DNA of 64,000 nt from Glossina fuscipes (Eukaryota > Arthropoda > Insecta > Diptera > Glossinidae): NCBI RefSeq assembly GCF_014805625.2, contig NW_023998556.1, positions 1,263,757 to 1,327,756 of the forward strand, read 5' to 3'. Each line of letters starts with the position of its first letter. The first letter of the stretch is position 1. Position numbers and translations under genes: made by a program. Under the pieces are notes generated by a model, which was given only the letters and a program-made list of their open reading frames with translations, ran no database searches and was not told the origin of the DNA. Below are positions 24,101-36,234 of the stretch, piece by piece.

Positions 24101-27100
24101 GAATTAATCAGTATAGTGAAATGTCAATCTATCTTAAGTCCTTCTGGACACTGCACGCCTGTAACCATTCTCAATATAACCCTTGTAGGCTAATATGTAA
24201 CATGGAATATGTAACAATAGCCGCCCTCTCAAGCCCCTCATATTGAAATTCGAATGAATTAACTTTCTTCTATTAACGTTACACTTGCGAGCACTCGTCT
24301 TGTTTAGTAGTAGGCCTAAACTGTCGCTAAAACCTGTTGAAAGCAACGCGTTTTTGCTTTGATCATAAAATTAATTTCGCAAAAAAAAGGTGTGCGATAA
24401 TGTGGTTACATGCGACAAATTGTCATCTTTTTGGTTGGAAGTTTTGTTGTTTTCGTTTTGTCTCAACATATGCAAGTCAGCACAAGCTTATCAACATATA
24501 TGTAATAAAGAAACCAAACAAAAAAAAAAAAAACTAAACTCGGTAGTATGTTGGCAAGTTAAACGGATGTTACATGGCACGTAATTAGTTTAAATTAGGT
24601 AAAGAGAACAAGAAATTTCCTTGCGCGTCGCTTGCAGTGCGTTTAAGGTTTGAAGTGTATATTACTTCTTTGGTTGTCATTGATTGTGTGTTGCAAAATT
24701 TCATAAACTTATGTCGTGGTCGTGATTTAAAATGTAAATATGAGACGGAAAAATATTCATTAGGCTTAAGAATATGTTTGCCAGGAAATGGAATTTAAAT
24801 GAATATTATTATTGGCTCACTTATGACAGACAAAAAGTAGATCGCGAACCTGATTGGGCACTTTTATAATTTAGATGCGAAATTATTAATGTACACTGCG
24901 AATGAGATCAGATCGGACCGAATGCTATGCTGACTATTTCGAAAAAATGTTTGATTTTCTCCTTTCCATTCCTCGAAACAAAACCGAGTTGAGTTGCTTC
25001 AAAGCGAAGTATACCACTATTTATTTATGCCCATCTCGTTACTCGGTTTTATATTTACGTGACTTGTTTAAAGAATTTCTGTAAATTTTTCAAAGCAAGG
25101 TTTATTCCTCCCTCTTTGAACGGTCTAAATGCAAGTTATTCCTTAATGTCTCCAAAAGACTGAATTTTTTAGCACTTCAATTTCCAATTTAAGGGCAACA
25201 AGTGCCGCTTTTATCTTTTGTTGCGAAATATTCTATTACGCGCCGGAAACCACTACATCCAGTATATTCCCGTAAATATGGTGAAAAGTTTTGCTTCTGA
25301 AGAAAATTTCCTTATTGTTCTCGGTTCACGTGGCACAAAATTTGCTAGCTTCTGAAATTTGAATATAATTAATAGTCAAAGTGTAATCATTCTATTATCC
25401 TTAGTAGACTTTGGCTTGACTTGAAAGATCAAATTTTTTCATTTTTGCTAAACCGGCTATTAAAGATTAAGTTACGGAAATAATCGTTAGAAAATATATG
25501 AAATTTACCCGAGTTCGCTTAAATAGAATAAAATATCAGCATCACTACGATCTTGTATACATAAACCCGAATATATTATGCACATAATCCATCCAGACCT
25601 ATATACATTGATAACTGTCAATTCTTTCTGCAACACAAGTTGAACGAATGACCAAAAATAAGCAATTCATATAAGAATGACGAAAAAGGGTGCCTGCAAT
25701 TTATGACTTACCAAAAGAAAACTAGGCCAAAGACTTAGGATATGTCCAGCGAGCAGAAGAATTAGTAAATGGAAATTGCTTTGCCTTCTTGCCGGGCGGC
25801 TGAATGAATTGTTTAAAGCTCTGTGAAATGTGCTAGAGACGCATATAAAATGATCTGAAACTCAGCGCCACCTGTCAAATGGCTTTTCTGAAGCATATTA
25901 ATGTCGTTAACAGAAGTTGTTCATCACAAACCAAACTTTCATAGCAAAAGAAATACAAGCAAGAATCTGCTGGCGAGAGACGCTCTCTTTTATTCTATGC
26001 CCTTCTGTGTTTGCATATGCGTATGCACGCATTGTACGTGTAAGCATTGTGGATTTAGTGTTTTGCTCATAAATTTGTTAAAGCCCTGAAAGCCGCGCAC
26101 AAACACATACACGAACCAAAACAGACATGAAGCAAAAAACCAAACAATTGATGCTTATAGTAGAACAATTTGTATGTATTAGGCTATTAGATTCGCTCTT
26201 GCGACCTTAATAGTAGGTTGTTGCATAAATTTCTAAACAAGATTTTTACTTGGTAGCTATTCCGAAAGAAAGAAACACAGAAAAATCCCTCACTTCTTTA
26301 CCATCACTTTTTCCGCCGTTATCACGGTTTAAACCTCTTGAGCAACACCAGCATAAAAATGTAGCCAGTACTGGTTGGTGCAGATTCGGTTAATAACAAG
26401 ATTCAAAAATTAATCATAATTAAGGCAACAAATATTGCCTGCGTTCGCTCAGTCTTTAAAGCCATTCTAAGCATTGCTGCTGTTGCTGCAACGACCCATT
26501 AAATATCTGTTCCTAAAAGCCTGCAACAATAGTTGTTTATGCCTCTGGTTATAGCAATAGAGCCTTTTATTTGTCATTGTGCACAAACAAAAACAACAAA
26601 ATAAAAGAGAAAAAAAGAAAGAAAACGGGAACAGCCAAAACAAAAGGGATCGTGGACACATTTTACTTTGACGCGTGATTTGTAACGAAAGCAACAAACA
26701 ATAAACCATATTCTTTCTGCCCCTCCTTTTTCCGCTACACATGCACCTAACACACACATCTTACATCGCCATCTGTTCGTAGTGTTGAAAAATCATGCAC
26801 ACAATTCATATGTTGCGTTCATGGATTACTGTATACACACATGCACACACAGTGTTTTCTGTCCGGACCGTCTCTCCCTTGTACTATACGTGCATAGCAG
26901 TAGTCGTATATATCATCACAAAGCACTAATGGATGCTGTAAAGTACAGAAATTGAGCTATACACAGACATCCGCGTGTTTCACTCCCTATGTGTTATCAC
27001 TCCACTCTAACCAATCCTTTACAGTCGTAAATGAATCTGGGCAATGCACCCGCTGTGTTCGCTCAATACACTTAATAGCGGTACATTTATATTGCCTGCT

Positions 27101-27739
27101 GTAAATAGGCAGACCTACATATCGGTATTTGTGTCAGTGTTATTTGCAGTGCAGTGCTATTGATCCAGTTTTCATAACAGTAGCCCCAAGAATCTTTTTT
27201 TTTTTTTCATATAAAAGCATTTTTCGCAACCAACGATTTATGAATGATGCTGTGGGTCATGCTATTATAATTAAAAGCGGATATTTGCGATAAATCAATA
27301 GCAAATGGCGATAAAAACGACGAAAAACCGAATCATTTGTTAAAACGAATCAAAAAGAAAACAGACTTCAAACACATTTCTGATGAACTAATTTTATTAA
27401 CATAAAAGCGACACAACGTCTTTTTCTGCATCTCAAAGTATTTAATTATTTTGAAAGTAAAAAATGTTGTTAAAAAATTCATAGAATCGTTGAGATTCTA
27501 ATTTCTATAAATTTACACCGGCCATCGCCATAAGCGACGGGAAAAAAGCAAGAAAGTTATAGGAAAAACTTTGATCATGTACTTTTTACAAAGAAGAAGG
27601 ATAATTTCCTAATTAAGTCACAACCTGTAAAAATCAAGCAATATCAAAGGGCTTGATTTACTCTCCTTTGAACTTAAAGTTTGCTTGAGTGGATTATTTA
27701 CTTTTCACTAGGATTTACTTCTTTAGTTGTCTTTGACAG
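21126..27739. other. No gene seen; long AT-rich stretch
   Basis: More than 6 kb without a recognisable exon or TE. ORFs of 60-101 codons are scattered on both strands, often overlapping antisense, with low-complexity Phe/Lys/Cys-rich translations. ACATATGT- and CACATGTG-type phrases typical of fly non-coding DNA recur near 22720 and 23130. There is a poly-A run at 24520-24533. Confidence 0.45.
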
Positions 27740-27865
27740 GTCTTTTGAGAAAAGATCTAAAGCAAAACATAATTGTAAGCCCTGCATTTCTAGAGGCAGA
27801 TGAGATCTTTTTTAGAACTTTACAAATGATAGAACAACTAAACGATGAAAGTTGCAAACATGTAG
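27740..27865 (+). other. Possible orphan exon
   Basis: After a plausible acceptor (TTGTCTTTGACAG, ending at 27739) the frame reads LLRKDLKQNIIVSPAFLEAD, then EIFFRTLQMIEQLNDESCKH, before a GT at about 27861. The amphipathic, charged composition looks coding, unlike the rest of the ORF (to 27945), which degenerates to Ser/Phe-rich text. No flanking exon was found. I do not recognise the family; chance cannot be excluded. Confidence 0.25.
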
Positions 27866-28157
27866 GCTTAGCCATTGTGACGTCGATTTCTTTTTCGTTC
27901 CCGTTTATGAACATGAAATCGTATGATACATATATAGACATATAAAAATATACATATTTATGTTTATAGATGTCATGTTTCCTATATTCTTATATCCCTT
28001 CTTTCTCTTTTGGTAAAAAATTGACTATTCAATATGCGTAGCAATGAGAATTGGAACTTTTGAAAAATGCAACCTAAAGATTACATAACTTCAGACAATG
28101 AGCCAAATATCTCACTTTAAAGCTCACTTTAATATCACAAATCAAAACTCTTTAAGC

Positions 28158-28355
28158 TTAAATGATACATTTTCTATTAGCTAAATTCTGCGGCTCCTTA
28201 ACAATTACTTGTGCGAAAGGTATTTTTCTTCCAATGCTTACCACGTTGATGAACAAACACTTATACCAGAAATAAAACCAACCTTCGTCCAACGAAGTTC
28301 TCAAGCTTAACTTGAAAATTTGCTGCAGATTAATGAAATCATCCCATTTCTTCAT
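28158..28355 (-). other. Possible orphan exon or ORF, 65 codons
   Basis: The minus-strand ORF reads MKKWDDFINLQQIFKLSLRT, then SLDEGWFYFWYKCLFINVV, then a GTAAGC donor-like site and IGRKIPFAQVIVKEPQN. Composition is gene-like, but no domain is recognised and there is no partner exon. It lies 300 bp from the other orphan exon candidate, on the opposite strand. Confidence 0.2.
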
Positions 28356-29094
28356 GTTTGTGCCTATGATGTTTCATTCAGTTAAGAACGAGAAAAACAA
28401 GGAAAAGTTTTCTTTTTGGGCAGAAAATAGCAGCGTTTTTAAAAAGTTATATGCTAGGTGTTACGATGAAAAAATGCCGACTTTGTGTTAAGACAATGGA
28501 GTAACGCTGCAAAAACTTCGGGGAGTTCAGCATTTAAAAAAAATCGATTAACATTTTCAAGGTTTTACAGTCGGTAATAAAGTGTTTTCCTAAAGATAGT
28601 AATAAAAATTAAGTAAAATTCGCAGCACGAGAAGTTCGTCACATAGTTCCAATTATATCAATAAAAGTGATCAAATTTGGCGAACGTACGAAAAGGTAAA
28701 CGCTTTTCATCTTTTATTGATTTCACATTCTTTTTCCCGAACGGAAGGATTCAAAAAGTTGACCCATCCGACGGAATTCTTTTAACTTAATTTAATGTGC
28801 CTAAGTGATGTTACTACGCACTACTATTCTTTCGAGCAATTTTGAATATTGCAAATATATTTCCTGGGAGGCGCGTTTAGCAGGATTTGTTCCTGGGTCA
28901 AAGCAAGCCCAAAAACCTCAAAAATTGCAACTTGCAATTTACCATCAGACGAATAGGCAAGTAGACACACAGATAAAGTTAAAATGCACAACTTATTATA
29001 TCCTGTGCTGATGTAGGGTAGTTACAGTGCAGGGTATAAAAAGTACGAAAATCAACTTTCGAAATTTTCGAATTTCTGACAAAGGCAGTAGTTA
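28356..29094. other. No gene; possible dispersed-repeat end near 28895-29037
   Basis: The stretch AAAGCAAGCCCAAAAACCTC to CAGGGTATAAAAAGTACG, with CAGACGAATAGGCAAGTAGA between, has the layout of the short dispersed fly repeats seen elsewhere here (a 'CAGACGGACAGACA' block and then a GGGTATAAAA end). The remainder is unassigned. Confidence 0.35.
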
Positions 29095-29117
29095 AACACA
29101 CACACACACGCACACAG
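29095..29117. repeat. (CA)n microsatellite
   Basis: About 11 CA units with one CG interruption, directly after the putative dispersed-repeat end. Confidence 0.9.
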
Positions 29118-31881
29118 ACCTGTAGCACAAGAGCGGTATATCATTTTATTCACTTCCTTTCGGCAGCCTTGATTGTCGCTGTCAATATAAGGGATTCTGA
29201 GTGAGGGTTTGAGTTATTAAGCATAAAACGGAAGAAGGTAAAATGAAGCAAAAAGAACAACAACACTCTGAAAAATAATTTTTTCGTTGTTCTTTTTGTA
29301 AATAGTTTCGTGCTAAACAAGCGGAAATTGTCGAGAGGAAGTAATACGGATACTCTTTAATTAAAATTCAACATACAATTACCGAGTGTCCACACTCACG
29401 TATTTACATAAGTTGCACATCTGTACATTCTCGTCTGGCCCTCTCACATATTACACTTTATTGTTATATGAACTAAAACTGAAAACTTTTGATCTGAAAA
29501 CTTGACCATTTGAGAAATTTTAGTGAACTCTAGTGAAACTTGAAAACTAAATTGTTTGCATATGTATTGTAGTAGAAGCATTAGTAGTTGCTATAGTTGT
29601 TCATGATAATGATTTTGTTGTTATTGGTAAAAACCTACTAAAAACTTTCCAGAATGTTTTCTGGTTACATAATAGAACAGCGTAGCTATGTAAGCTTGTG
29701 TAAATAGTTTAAGCAATACCCATTAGGTACTTACGTTAAAAGAATTTAGGGTCGTGGAAGAAAAGAGACAGCGCAATGTTTAACAATCTTAACAATTGAT
29801 TTTTGCTTAAAAATAACATTGAATTCCGTAATTACTATATTAGAACGAAGGCGCTATATAAAGCAATGTGCCTTATTTTAATATCGGTGCACCATTTTCC
29901 TTTCCCTTTTCCCTATCTTTTGTTTTTTTTTTAAGATTACGTTGTTACATTTTTGTAGCATCATGTTTTCTATGCATTTTTAACTTAGTTGTCTTTGAAT
30001 TTTCTACTTTGCAGCTCTTGCTTATCGATAGTAAAGTAACGAAATTGTTTGTACCGCTTATTTTTTATTCTCTGGTCATCGCGTCTCTTTTACATTGTTA
30101 GCAGCTTCTTTGATTACCTTTCGGGTATGTTCTTTTATTTATTTGTTTTACGTTTTAGTCGTTGGTCTTCCTCGCTATATCCTCTTCAATCTATGTATAT
30201 TCCTCGATATTCGCTTTTAGTCGTTTAAGTTTCCCCAAAAATGAGCATACATTCCTTAATTATTTTTTATCACATTTTAGAGCGGGTACGCAATAACTGC
30301 CCGGCTTCTTAACTATCCCATGCATTAAAAAACCCTCAGATATATATTTTACTTCCTTATAACATGTTTGGACAAGTAACAAGTGGTTCTATAAATTAAA
30401 TGTCGTTGTTTTCATTCAACGAAGGGATGTCAATACAAACTAGAGTGAATCAAATGCATTAAAATCGTAGTACATTTTTTTTAAATATTCTATCAACAGT
30501 TTTTATGCAAAAATAATGACGAAATCTTCAAATGAAATCTGAAAATTATGTTTAAAATGGGAAAATATCTAGTTTTTCCTCTATTCATCTTCAACATATA
30601 ATAATATATCTTGTTAGTCATTAAATACTTTAGTGCCATTAATAGCAAAATTTTATTTCTCTTTATGTCTTTGCTTCTTTTCTTAATTTTTTCTAAAGTT
30701 GACTATTTGAGCATTAACTACCTCATAAAGAAGCTTAAAAAGTTAGCCGTATGCTTGCCTTTCTTATGTGATCTTCACAAAAACATTTATGACCAACCAC
30801 GACATCCTTCTTAACAATAATTGACTAAAATATTACCCCTCTACTACGAAATGTGTACCAATCTTCGTCGCCTCATTACCTTTATCAGCCAAGTTCATGG
30901 TATGCTTATTTTCTTTTACGTATACTACGCTATTGTGAACTGGAAATATTGTTATAGTTATTCTTGGTATAATTAGAAGAGCTTCATAACAGAAGAAAGA
31001 AAAGCAGATATGTGTTAACTCCTTAAAGTTAAATGAAGATGAATTGCAAAAACTCTTTTCATCTAAATTTTAATTTAATTTGTTAATCCTTTGCAAAGAC
31101 GTAGGACAACCAACATCAATTTTGTAACACTAAAGATTTTGTCTTCTTATGGTTGACTTAATGTATATCTCAACTCTTGTGCGTACTTACTGATTTTTGT
31201 TGCTCTTGCGTAAAAGCAGCCATTATCAGCACCAGAATGATGCTTTAAAATAGGATCAATAGAAATATGCGCGTATTGAAACAAACGGTTTCTTCTCATC
31301 AGCTTGCATATATAATTACGAATGCAATTACTATGAGATGACCACATTTTAGATTCATATTTTTCATCGAATATAAAGTATAAATTGCGACCATTAACCC
31401 TATAAATATGTACGCATATAGCATACCGAATATATGCCAAGTTTAGGAATTCTAGGTCAATCATTGCAATCGTGAAACACAATCAAAAATTTGCTAAGTT
31501 TTGCCCCATACACGATGCCAACTGGGTTAATTGACTACTATTCAAAACTTTACTGTGAGACGGTTGCGTCACACAATAGCAGCCTGGCGGTCGATTTTCT
31601 AAAATGTTCGGTGGCACAACGAAATAAACCTTGAAGGTGTAATGTTTTCCAAGTACTGCTGTTACGACACGATTGTAAATAAATTAGGCTTTCGTAGAAA
31701 TCACAGGAAATTTTGCGATCTTCCGGACAAATTTCTCTTTATTGGTTTTTGCTGGCTATTTCTCGTATGCTTTCTAAAACCAAAATAAAATTCAAATAAT
31801 TTTTTTTATAACATATCCCAAAAAGGGGAAGAAATCAAATTAAATTTAAATGTAGACACCAAGGTACTCCCACTTTAGCCA
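29118..31881. other. No gene supported; AT-rich
   Basis: The longest ORF (31147-31482, minus, 111 codons) has no recognisable domain and no codon-bias signal I can argue for. No repeats were recognised. Confidence 0.4.
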
Positions 31882-32400
31882 TCAAGCGGCACCTTTTGCA
31901 GATAGTTTTTCATATAAGAGATCAGCTTCTCTACTCACGATATATTTCTTTTCCAGTTCCAATTCAAACTCGTCGATCCGTTTCTGCAAATGAGACAACA
32001 GGAGAGAGCAATACGCCTTAAAAAGTCATGACATTTACGGAATCAAACCTACTATAATTTCTCCATCTCCACCTTTAAGGCGCACATATTTTTTACTTGG
32101 ATCCCTCGAGACATGTTGGCGGTGTTGTTATCACTTTCTGGGTCTGCTTTTTGAGAAAAGGGCAACGACGATTGCGATGATCGCGAAGACAGAGATGATG
32201 TAGGCTCAGCAGAGGATGTTGGTGTGATTCTCAGGGTTTTTCTGCATATTTTCAAACTATTCGCGTTTTCTTGGCGGTTAAAGTGAACCTTCTATCTCTA
32301 CATTGATATTAATTCCTCGGCTCGATCCGCTATGGTATTTTTGCAATTTAGCTTGAGTTTTTCCTTCCTGTCTTTTAGTGAATGTTTTTTTAAATCTAAA
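31882..32400 (-). pseudogene. Coiled-coil protein gene fragment, probably broken
   Basis: Three minus-strand blocks look coding. Upstream (about 32310-32395) reads LKDRKEKLKLNCKNTIADRA and ends EELISM; two stops follow within four codons. The same frame continues NSLKICRKTLRITPTSSAEP, a Ser-rich linker and MSRGIQ. A donor CAA|GTAAAA at 32096 and an acceptor TTTGCAG at 31984 give a 113-nt, phase-0 intron leading to KRIDEFELELEKKYIVSREA and DLLYEKLSAKGAA, then stop. The last block is a strong heptad-like coiled coil and could be the C-terminus of an axonemal or cytoskeletal coiled-coil protein; this is inference from style, not a family match. The in-frame stops between blocks 1 and 2 suggest a pseudogene, unless an unseen splice bypasses them. 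Confidence 0.4.
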
Positions 32401-33209
32401 ATAATTAAAGTGTAATACGCATTTTTTAATTTGACAGTGACTTTAAACACAATCCGTAGGATAGAATAGAAAAACTACTTCGCACTTGCCGTCCACTCTG
32501 AACAAAGAAGAAAGAATCACATATGGCTTCTGGAACTCAAGGAGTTAGGCATTATATGGCTGGTTGATAGACAATTTAGGACGGCGGTCAAAGGTCATAT
32601 AAAAACGTTTTTAAAAGCTTCCTTAACTCGCTGAACCTGTATAACTTCATTTAGATGCTGCAAATAGAGAAATGTAGAGAAGATAAGTAGACACCTATTG
32701 TTCTACTTCCAAATATCTCAAATACTTATTTCGATGTAGACTTCGCAAAGTTTTTGCAATATATATTTTTTTTAATATTCTTAAGAACATCGGTTGTATA
32801 TGCAAAAGTGTGAAGAACATTAACTCTACATTGATGAGTGTATGCAATATTAAAAAGATTAATTCTTTTCAGCATCATATTTGAGTAATATGCAACTACA
32901 GCTAATCTTTAATTTCATTTAAAAAAATAAGGAAAACGAAAAGAGCATATTGCAAAAATAAACGAACGATCACATTGCATGGGTCAGTAATGGCAACTTA
33001 AGTAATTTTGCCGGTTTATCGAATAATCTTAACATTGCATACGTAAAAGAAGTACATGCATGCATCTGGTTAGCCTAAGCATAAATTTATTGTTTCCCAC
33101 GGAAAAATATCTTTCTTATTAGTTTTAATTGTTCTACAAATACGCAATAAAATTTTGGCATTACAATCAGTCGACTAAAGCCAATGTATTTGACTTGTTC
33201 AGTGAGGTT
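32401..33209. other. No gene seen
   Basis: AT-rich DNA up to the target-site duplication at 33210-33218. Confidence 0.5.
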
Positions 33210-33218
33210 TGGTTTTTC

Positions 33219-33913
33219 AAGGGTGTGAAGTTATATTTAAATATAACTAGCAAAGACACAAACTAAAATTTTTTACAGAGATCTGTAAAGCCGTTAACAG
33301 AATTCTGTTAAACGAAGTCTCGGAGGGATTTGGCTCAAAATACAAGTAAAGTAGAACTTTTCGCAAATTTTTTTGCAAATTCTTATAAACAAAACATGAC
33401 TTTATGTAAATTAACTAATATTCGAAGCCAAAACTTTTTTACACTATGCCATAAATGAGGTTGAAANNNNNNNNNNNNNNNNNNNNNNNNNNNNNNNNNN
33501 NNNNNNNNNNNNNNNNNNNNNNNNNNNNNNNNNNNNNNNNNNNNNNNNNNNNNNNNNNNNNNNNNNNNNNNNNNNNNNNNNNNNNNNNNNNNNNNNNNNN
33601 NNNNNNNNNNNNNNNNNNNNNNNNNNNNNNNNNNNNNNNNNNNNNNNNNNNNNNNNNNNNNNNNNNNNNNNNNNNNNNNNNNNNNNNNNNNNNNNNNNNN
33701 NNNNNNNNNNNNNNNNNNNNNNNNNNNNNNNNNNNNNNNNNNNNNNNNNNNNNNNNNNNNNNNNNNNNNNNNNNNNNNNNNNNNNNNNNNNNNNNNNNNN
33801 NNNNNNNNNNNNNNNNNNNNNNNNNNNNNNNNNNNNNNNNNNNNNNNNNNNNNNNNNNNNNNNNNNTAGTTTGTGTCTTTGCTAGTTATATTTAAATATA
33901 ACTTCACACCCTT
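33219..33913. mobile_element. DNA transposon/MITE: 47-bp TIRs, 9-bp TSD, spans assembly gap
   Basis: The left terminus 33219-33265 (starting AAGGGTGTGAAG) is a perfect reverse complement of 33867-33913 (ending CTTCACACCCTT). Immediately outside both ends is the same 9-bp direct repeat TGGTTTTTC (33210-33218 and 33914-33922), a target-site duplication. Each TIR contains the 20-bp perfect palindrome AGTTATATTTAAATATAACT, and the left interior has further palindromes (TTAACAGAATTCTGTTAA near 33294, and TTTACAGA/TCTGTAAA near 33276). The TIR may be longer, since the right interior is N. A 9-bp TSD is typical of Mutator-like and Foldback elements. No transposase ORF is visible; at about 695 bp it is probably non-autonomous. 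Confidence 0.8.
33467..33866. other. Assembly gap (400 N)
   Basis: A run of 400 undetermined bases inside the TIR element. Its right edge coincides exactly with the inner limit of the visible right TIR, so the hairpin-forming element probably caused the gap. Confidence 1.
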
Positions 33914-33922
33914 TGGTTTTTC

Positions 33923-35990
33923 TTCAAGTTCCAAGGGCTTGAAAGGAAAAATAGGCAAAAGCAATGCAAAATAATGTCAGACCAGAATTATGTGTTTTGA
34001 TTGATCAATACCTTAGCAAATATCCTTTTTAATAATAACACTCTTTCGTTGAAAATCTTCTTAACTTTAGTTTACTTTTAAGGAAACATCCGTCAAGGAT
34101 TTTGTGTAAAGCAAAAAGTCTTTTACGTATAATTTGATCTCGTGTAAAACTAAGTTTTTACCTTTAGGACGGTTCTTGAATGAACACGATTCTATTGTGC
34201 TCAGGTTTGAACGTTTGCGCAAGGTTAACAGTATCTTTCAACTATTGCCAGTATTCTAAGATATAAGCGTAACATGGTTTTTAAATGTTTCAAGGGAAAA
34301 TCATGAAGCAGGCACGTCTATATGAATTCATTCATGAGATTTTAAACGCAATCGCATCAACGTAAATGAATATGCCATTATTCGAGTTTCATTATTTGTC
34401 GTTGGGATAATTTTGTGCATTTTTACAAATTAAAATGTCGAAATGAAAGAGCGTTAATTTGTTCGGAAGAGCTTTGAATGCTTCCATTCGGAGGGGCATA
34501 TTAAAGGCCGCTTAACGCGGATACAACTTCCCTCAGTTATTATGATATTAATTTTACTGGAGTGCGGGTGCTGCAGTCACAAATCTCAAGGTGTTTACCA
34601 GCTCTTTTCTATCATATCTTGCACTGGCAACATGAAATTATTTGCGCAATGCAAGGAATGAATGATAAATTCGGCGACGATTGCAATGATTGAAACATGG
34701 AGGCTACCGCCTACTCATCGCATGTACGCTGATCGTAAAATTGTATAATGCTGGCTGTTGGGCTGTCGTGTTTCTATTACCGTTTCCGATTTCCGTTTGG
34801 CAATTGTTGTCGTTACAGTTAAAGTTGATTTCCAGCTCAAGCAGCAGGACACACCATGTCCAGTTATTATGACATTTGTCAACGATTTGTTTGTATTTTT
34901 ACAATATTTATTTGGCATGTTATTGCTGTCGATGTTGATTTTTTGCTCGCACCTCCTCTCAAGCATGCGATTTCTATTTCAAGCTTTTGATGGCATTCGC
35001 AACAATTTGTTTGAGCTTTTTTTATTTTCTGTTTCATTTCCCTTCACTGACTTACAGCAATTTTCCTTAATTCAGTTTAGACCGTTCAAGTTACTTTTGT
35101 CTAGTACGCCAAAACCAAATAGAATAAATTTATTTAGGGTTTTCTTTTTGTGTTGGTGTATACGAATTCTAAGTAAAAAGAAAACTTTCCTCTTGGTCAT
35201 CTGTTACGTTACATTTTTATAATACTGCTTTTACGTTCACTATCCTATGAATATCAGTTTGAAATGAGTTACGTTTTTAAACGTCAGTGACATTTTTGTG
35301 GCCACTCGGTAATTTTATTTTGCTGTGTGCCGTTATCAATGCCTTGGTTGGTAGCAGTTTTAAATGTTCACGTCAGCAGAGCATTGTGACGATGGTAAGC
35401 GTGGTGTTGGATTGATGACGTTCCAGAGACTTTCGCACACAATATAATTCGTCAGTTTTAGTTCATTTGCCGGAAAATGTCATCGTATCTTTCCTTCGGT
35501 TTTCACCCCTCTCTGCTCACAGTCTTTTGTTAGTTTTTTTGTTATGATTAATTTTGGAAAAAAATGAATGACATTTTAAGTGCATTACTTTGCTTCATTT
35601 TACTTCACTTCACTTCACTTTAGGCGGATTTAGTTCAATTTATCAAAAACAAAAAATAAACGAACGAAAATAAAAAAAGGAGAAAAAACAGTACAAAAAC
35701 GGTTCTACCCTTACATTGAAACTCAGATGCTTTGTGCTTAAGACGAATACAGGGACGGTAAACATAGACTTGGCAACCACCTTACAAGGAATTCGTTTTA
35801 AAATCTGATTTCAATAGCTAACGTAAGGTACGCTTTCACAGACTTGGCGAGAAATGCGCACCAAAAAATTCATATTTGTGGTAAACCAACTAATCGATTT
35901 CGACAAGTTGGCTTTTCAGCAACAGGATTGATTGAATAATAAACTGCCTTCCTGAAATCGATTTTACAATAAAAATCGTTTTCTTCTAGG
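33923..35990. other. No gene supported; includes a short (TTCAC)n run
   Basis: A 154-codon plus ORF (34758-35222) is Leu/Phe-rich throughout, lacks any domain and is overlapped antisense by another ORF; I treat it as a chance frame in T-rich DNA. A (TTCAC)n microsatellite lies at about 35595-35623 and A-rich DNA at 35640-35700. Confidence 0.45.
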
Positions 35991-36000
35991 CTAACGCTAT

Positions 36001-36234
36001 ATGTTCGCAATTGGACGTCTTTGCCAAGGCACGCAACAAGATCTAATTGATAACTTCAATCATCCCCAATGCTATACTAGTAGCAATATTTTGTCGGCCA
36101 TGTTGCGGTATTGCAAACGACATTTGCCGGCCCGCATTGCTCTCTGTTTGGATACAAATCGCAACTATTTCTTTTACAATTTCTTGGTACAAATCACAAG
36201 TATTTGTACGGTGATCCAACGGGACTTAGAATAA
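36001..36234 (+). CDS. Exon-like ORF, 77 codons, unknown family
   Basis: The frame reads MFAIGRLCQGTQQDLIDNFN, then SSNILSAMLRYCKRHLPARI and ALCLDTNRNYFFYNFLVQIT, ending RDLE-stop. Composition is strikingly gene-like (Cys, Arg, Asn and Gln balanced, no low complexity) and base composition is clearly less AT-rich than the flanks. A strong acceptor (CGTTTTCTTCTAG, ending at about 35989) precedes it, but the frame has a TAA at 35992-35994, so either the ATG at 36001 is the start or this is a relic. The stop codon is embedded in AATAAA, a poly(A) signal, so it could be a terminal exon. No partner exon was found and I do not recognise the family. Confidence 0.35.
   Translation: MFAIGRLCQGTQQDLIDNFNHPQCYTSSNILSAMLRYCKRHLPARIALCLDTNRNYFFYNFLVQITSICTVIQRDLE

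Noticed and set aside
31147..31482. 111-codon minus ORF
   Set aside because: No recognised domain or gene-like context; this length can occur by chance in 64 kb.
33383..33964. 193- and 146-codon ORFs across the gap
   Set aside because: Most of each translation is undetermined bases; the ends are TIR sequence.
34758..35222. 154-codon plus ORF, Leu/Phe-rich
   Set aside because: Uniform hydrophobic low-complexity text in T-rich DNA, no domain, overlapped antisense, no splice or start context.
35595..35623. (TTCAC)n as a regulatory element or telomere-like repeat
   Set aside because: Only three perfect units; an ordinary short microsatellite.
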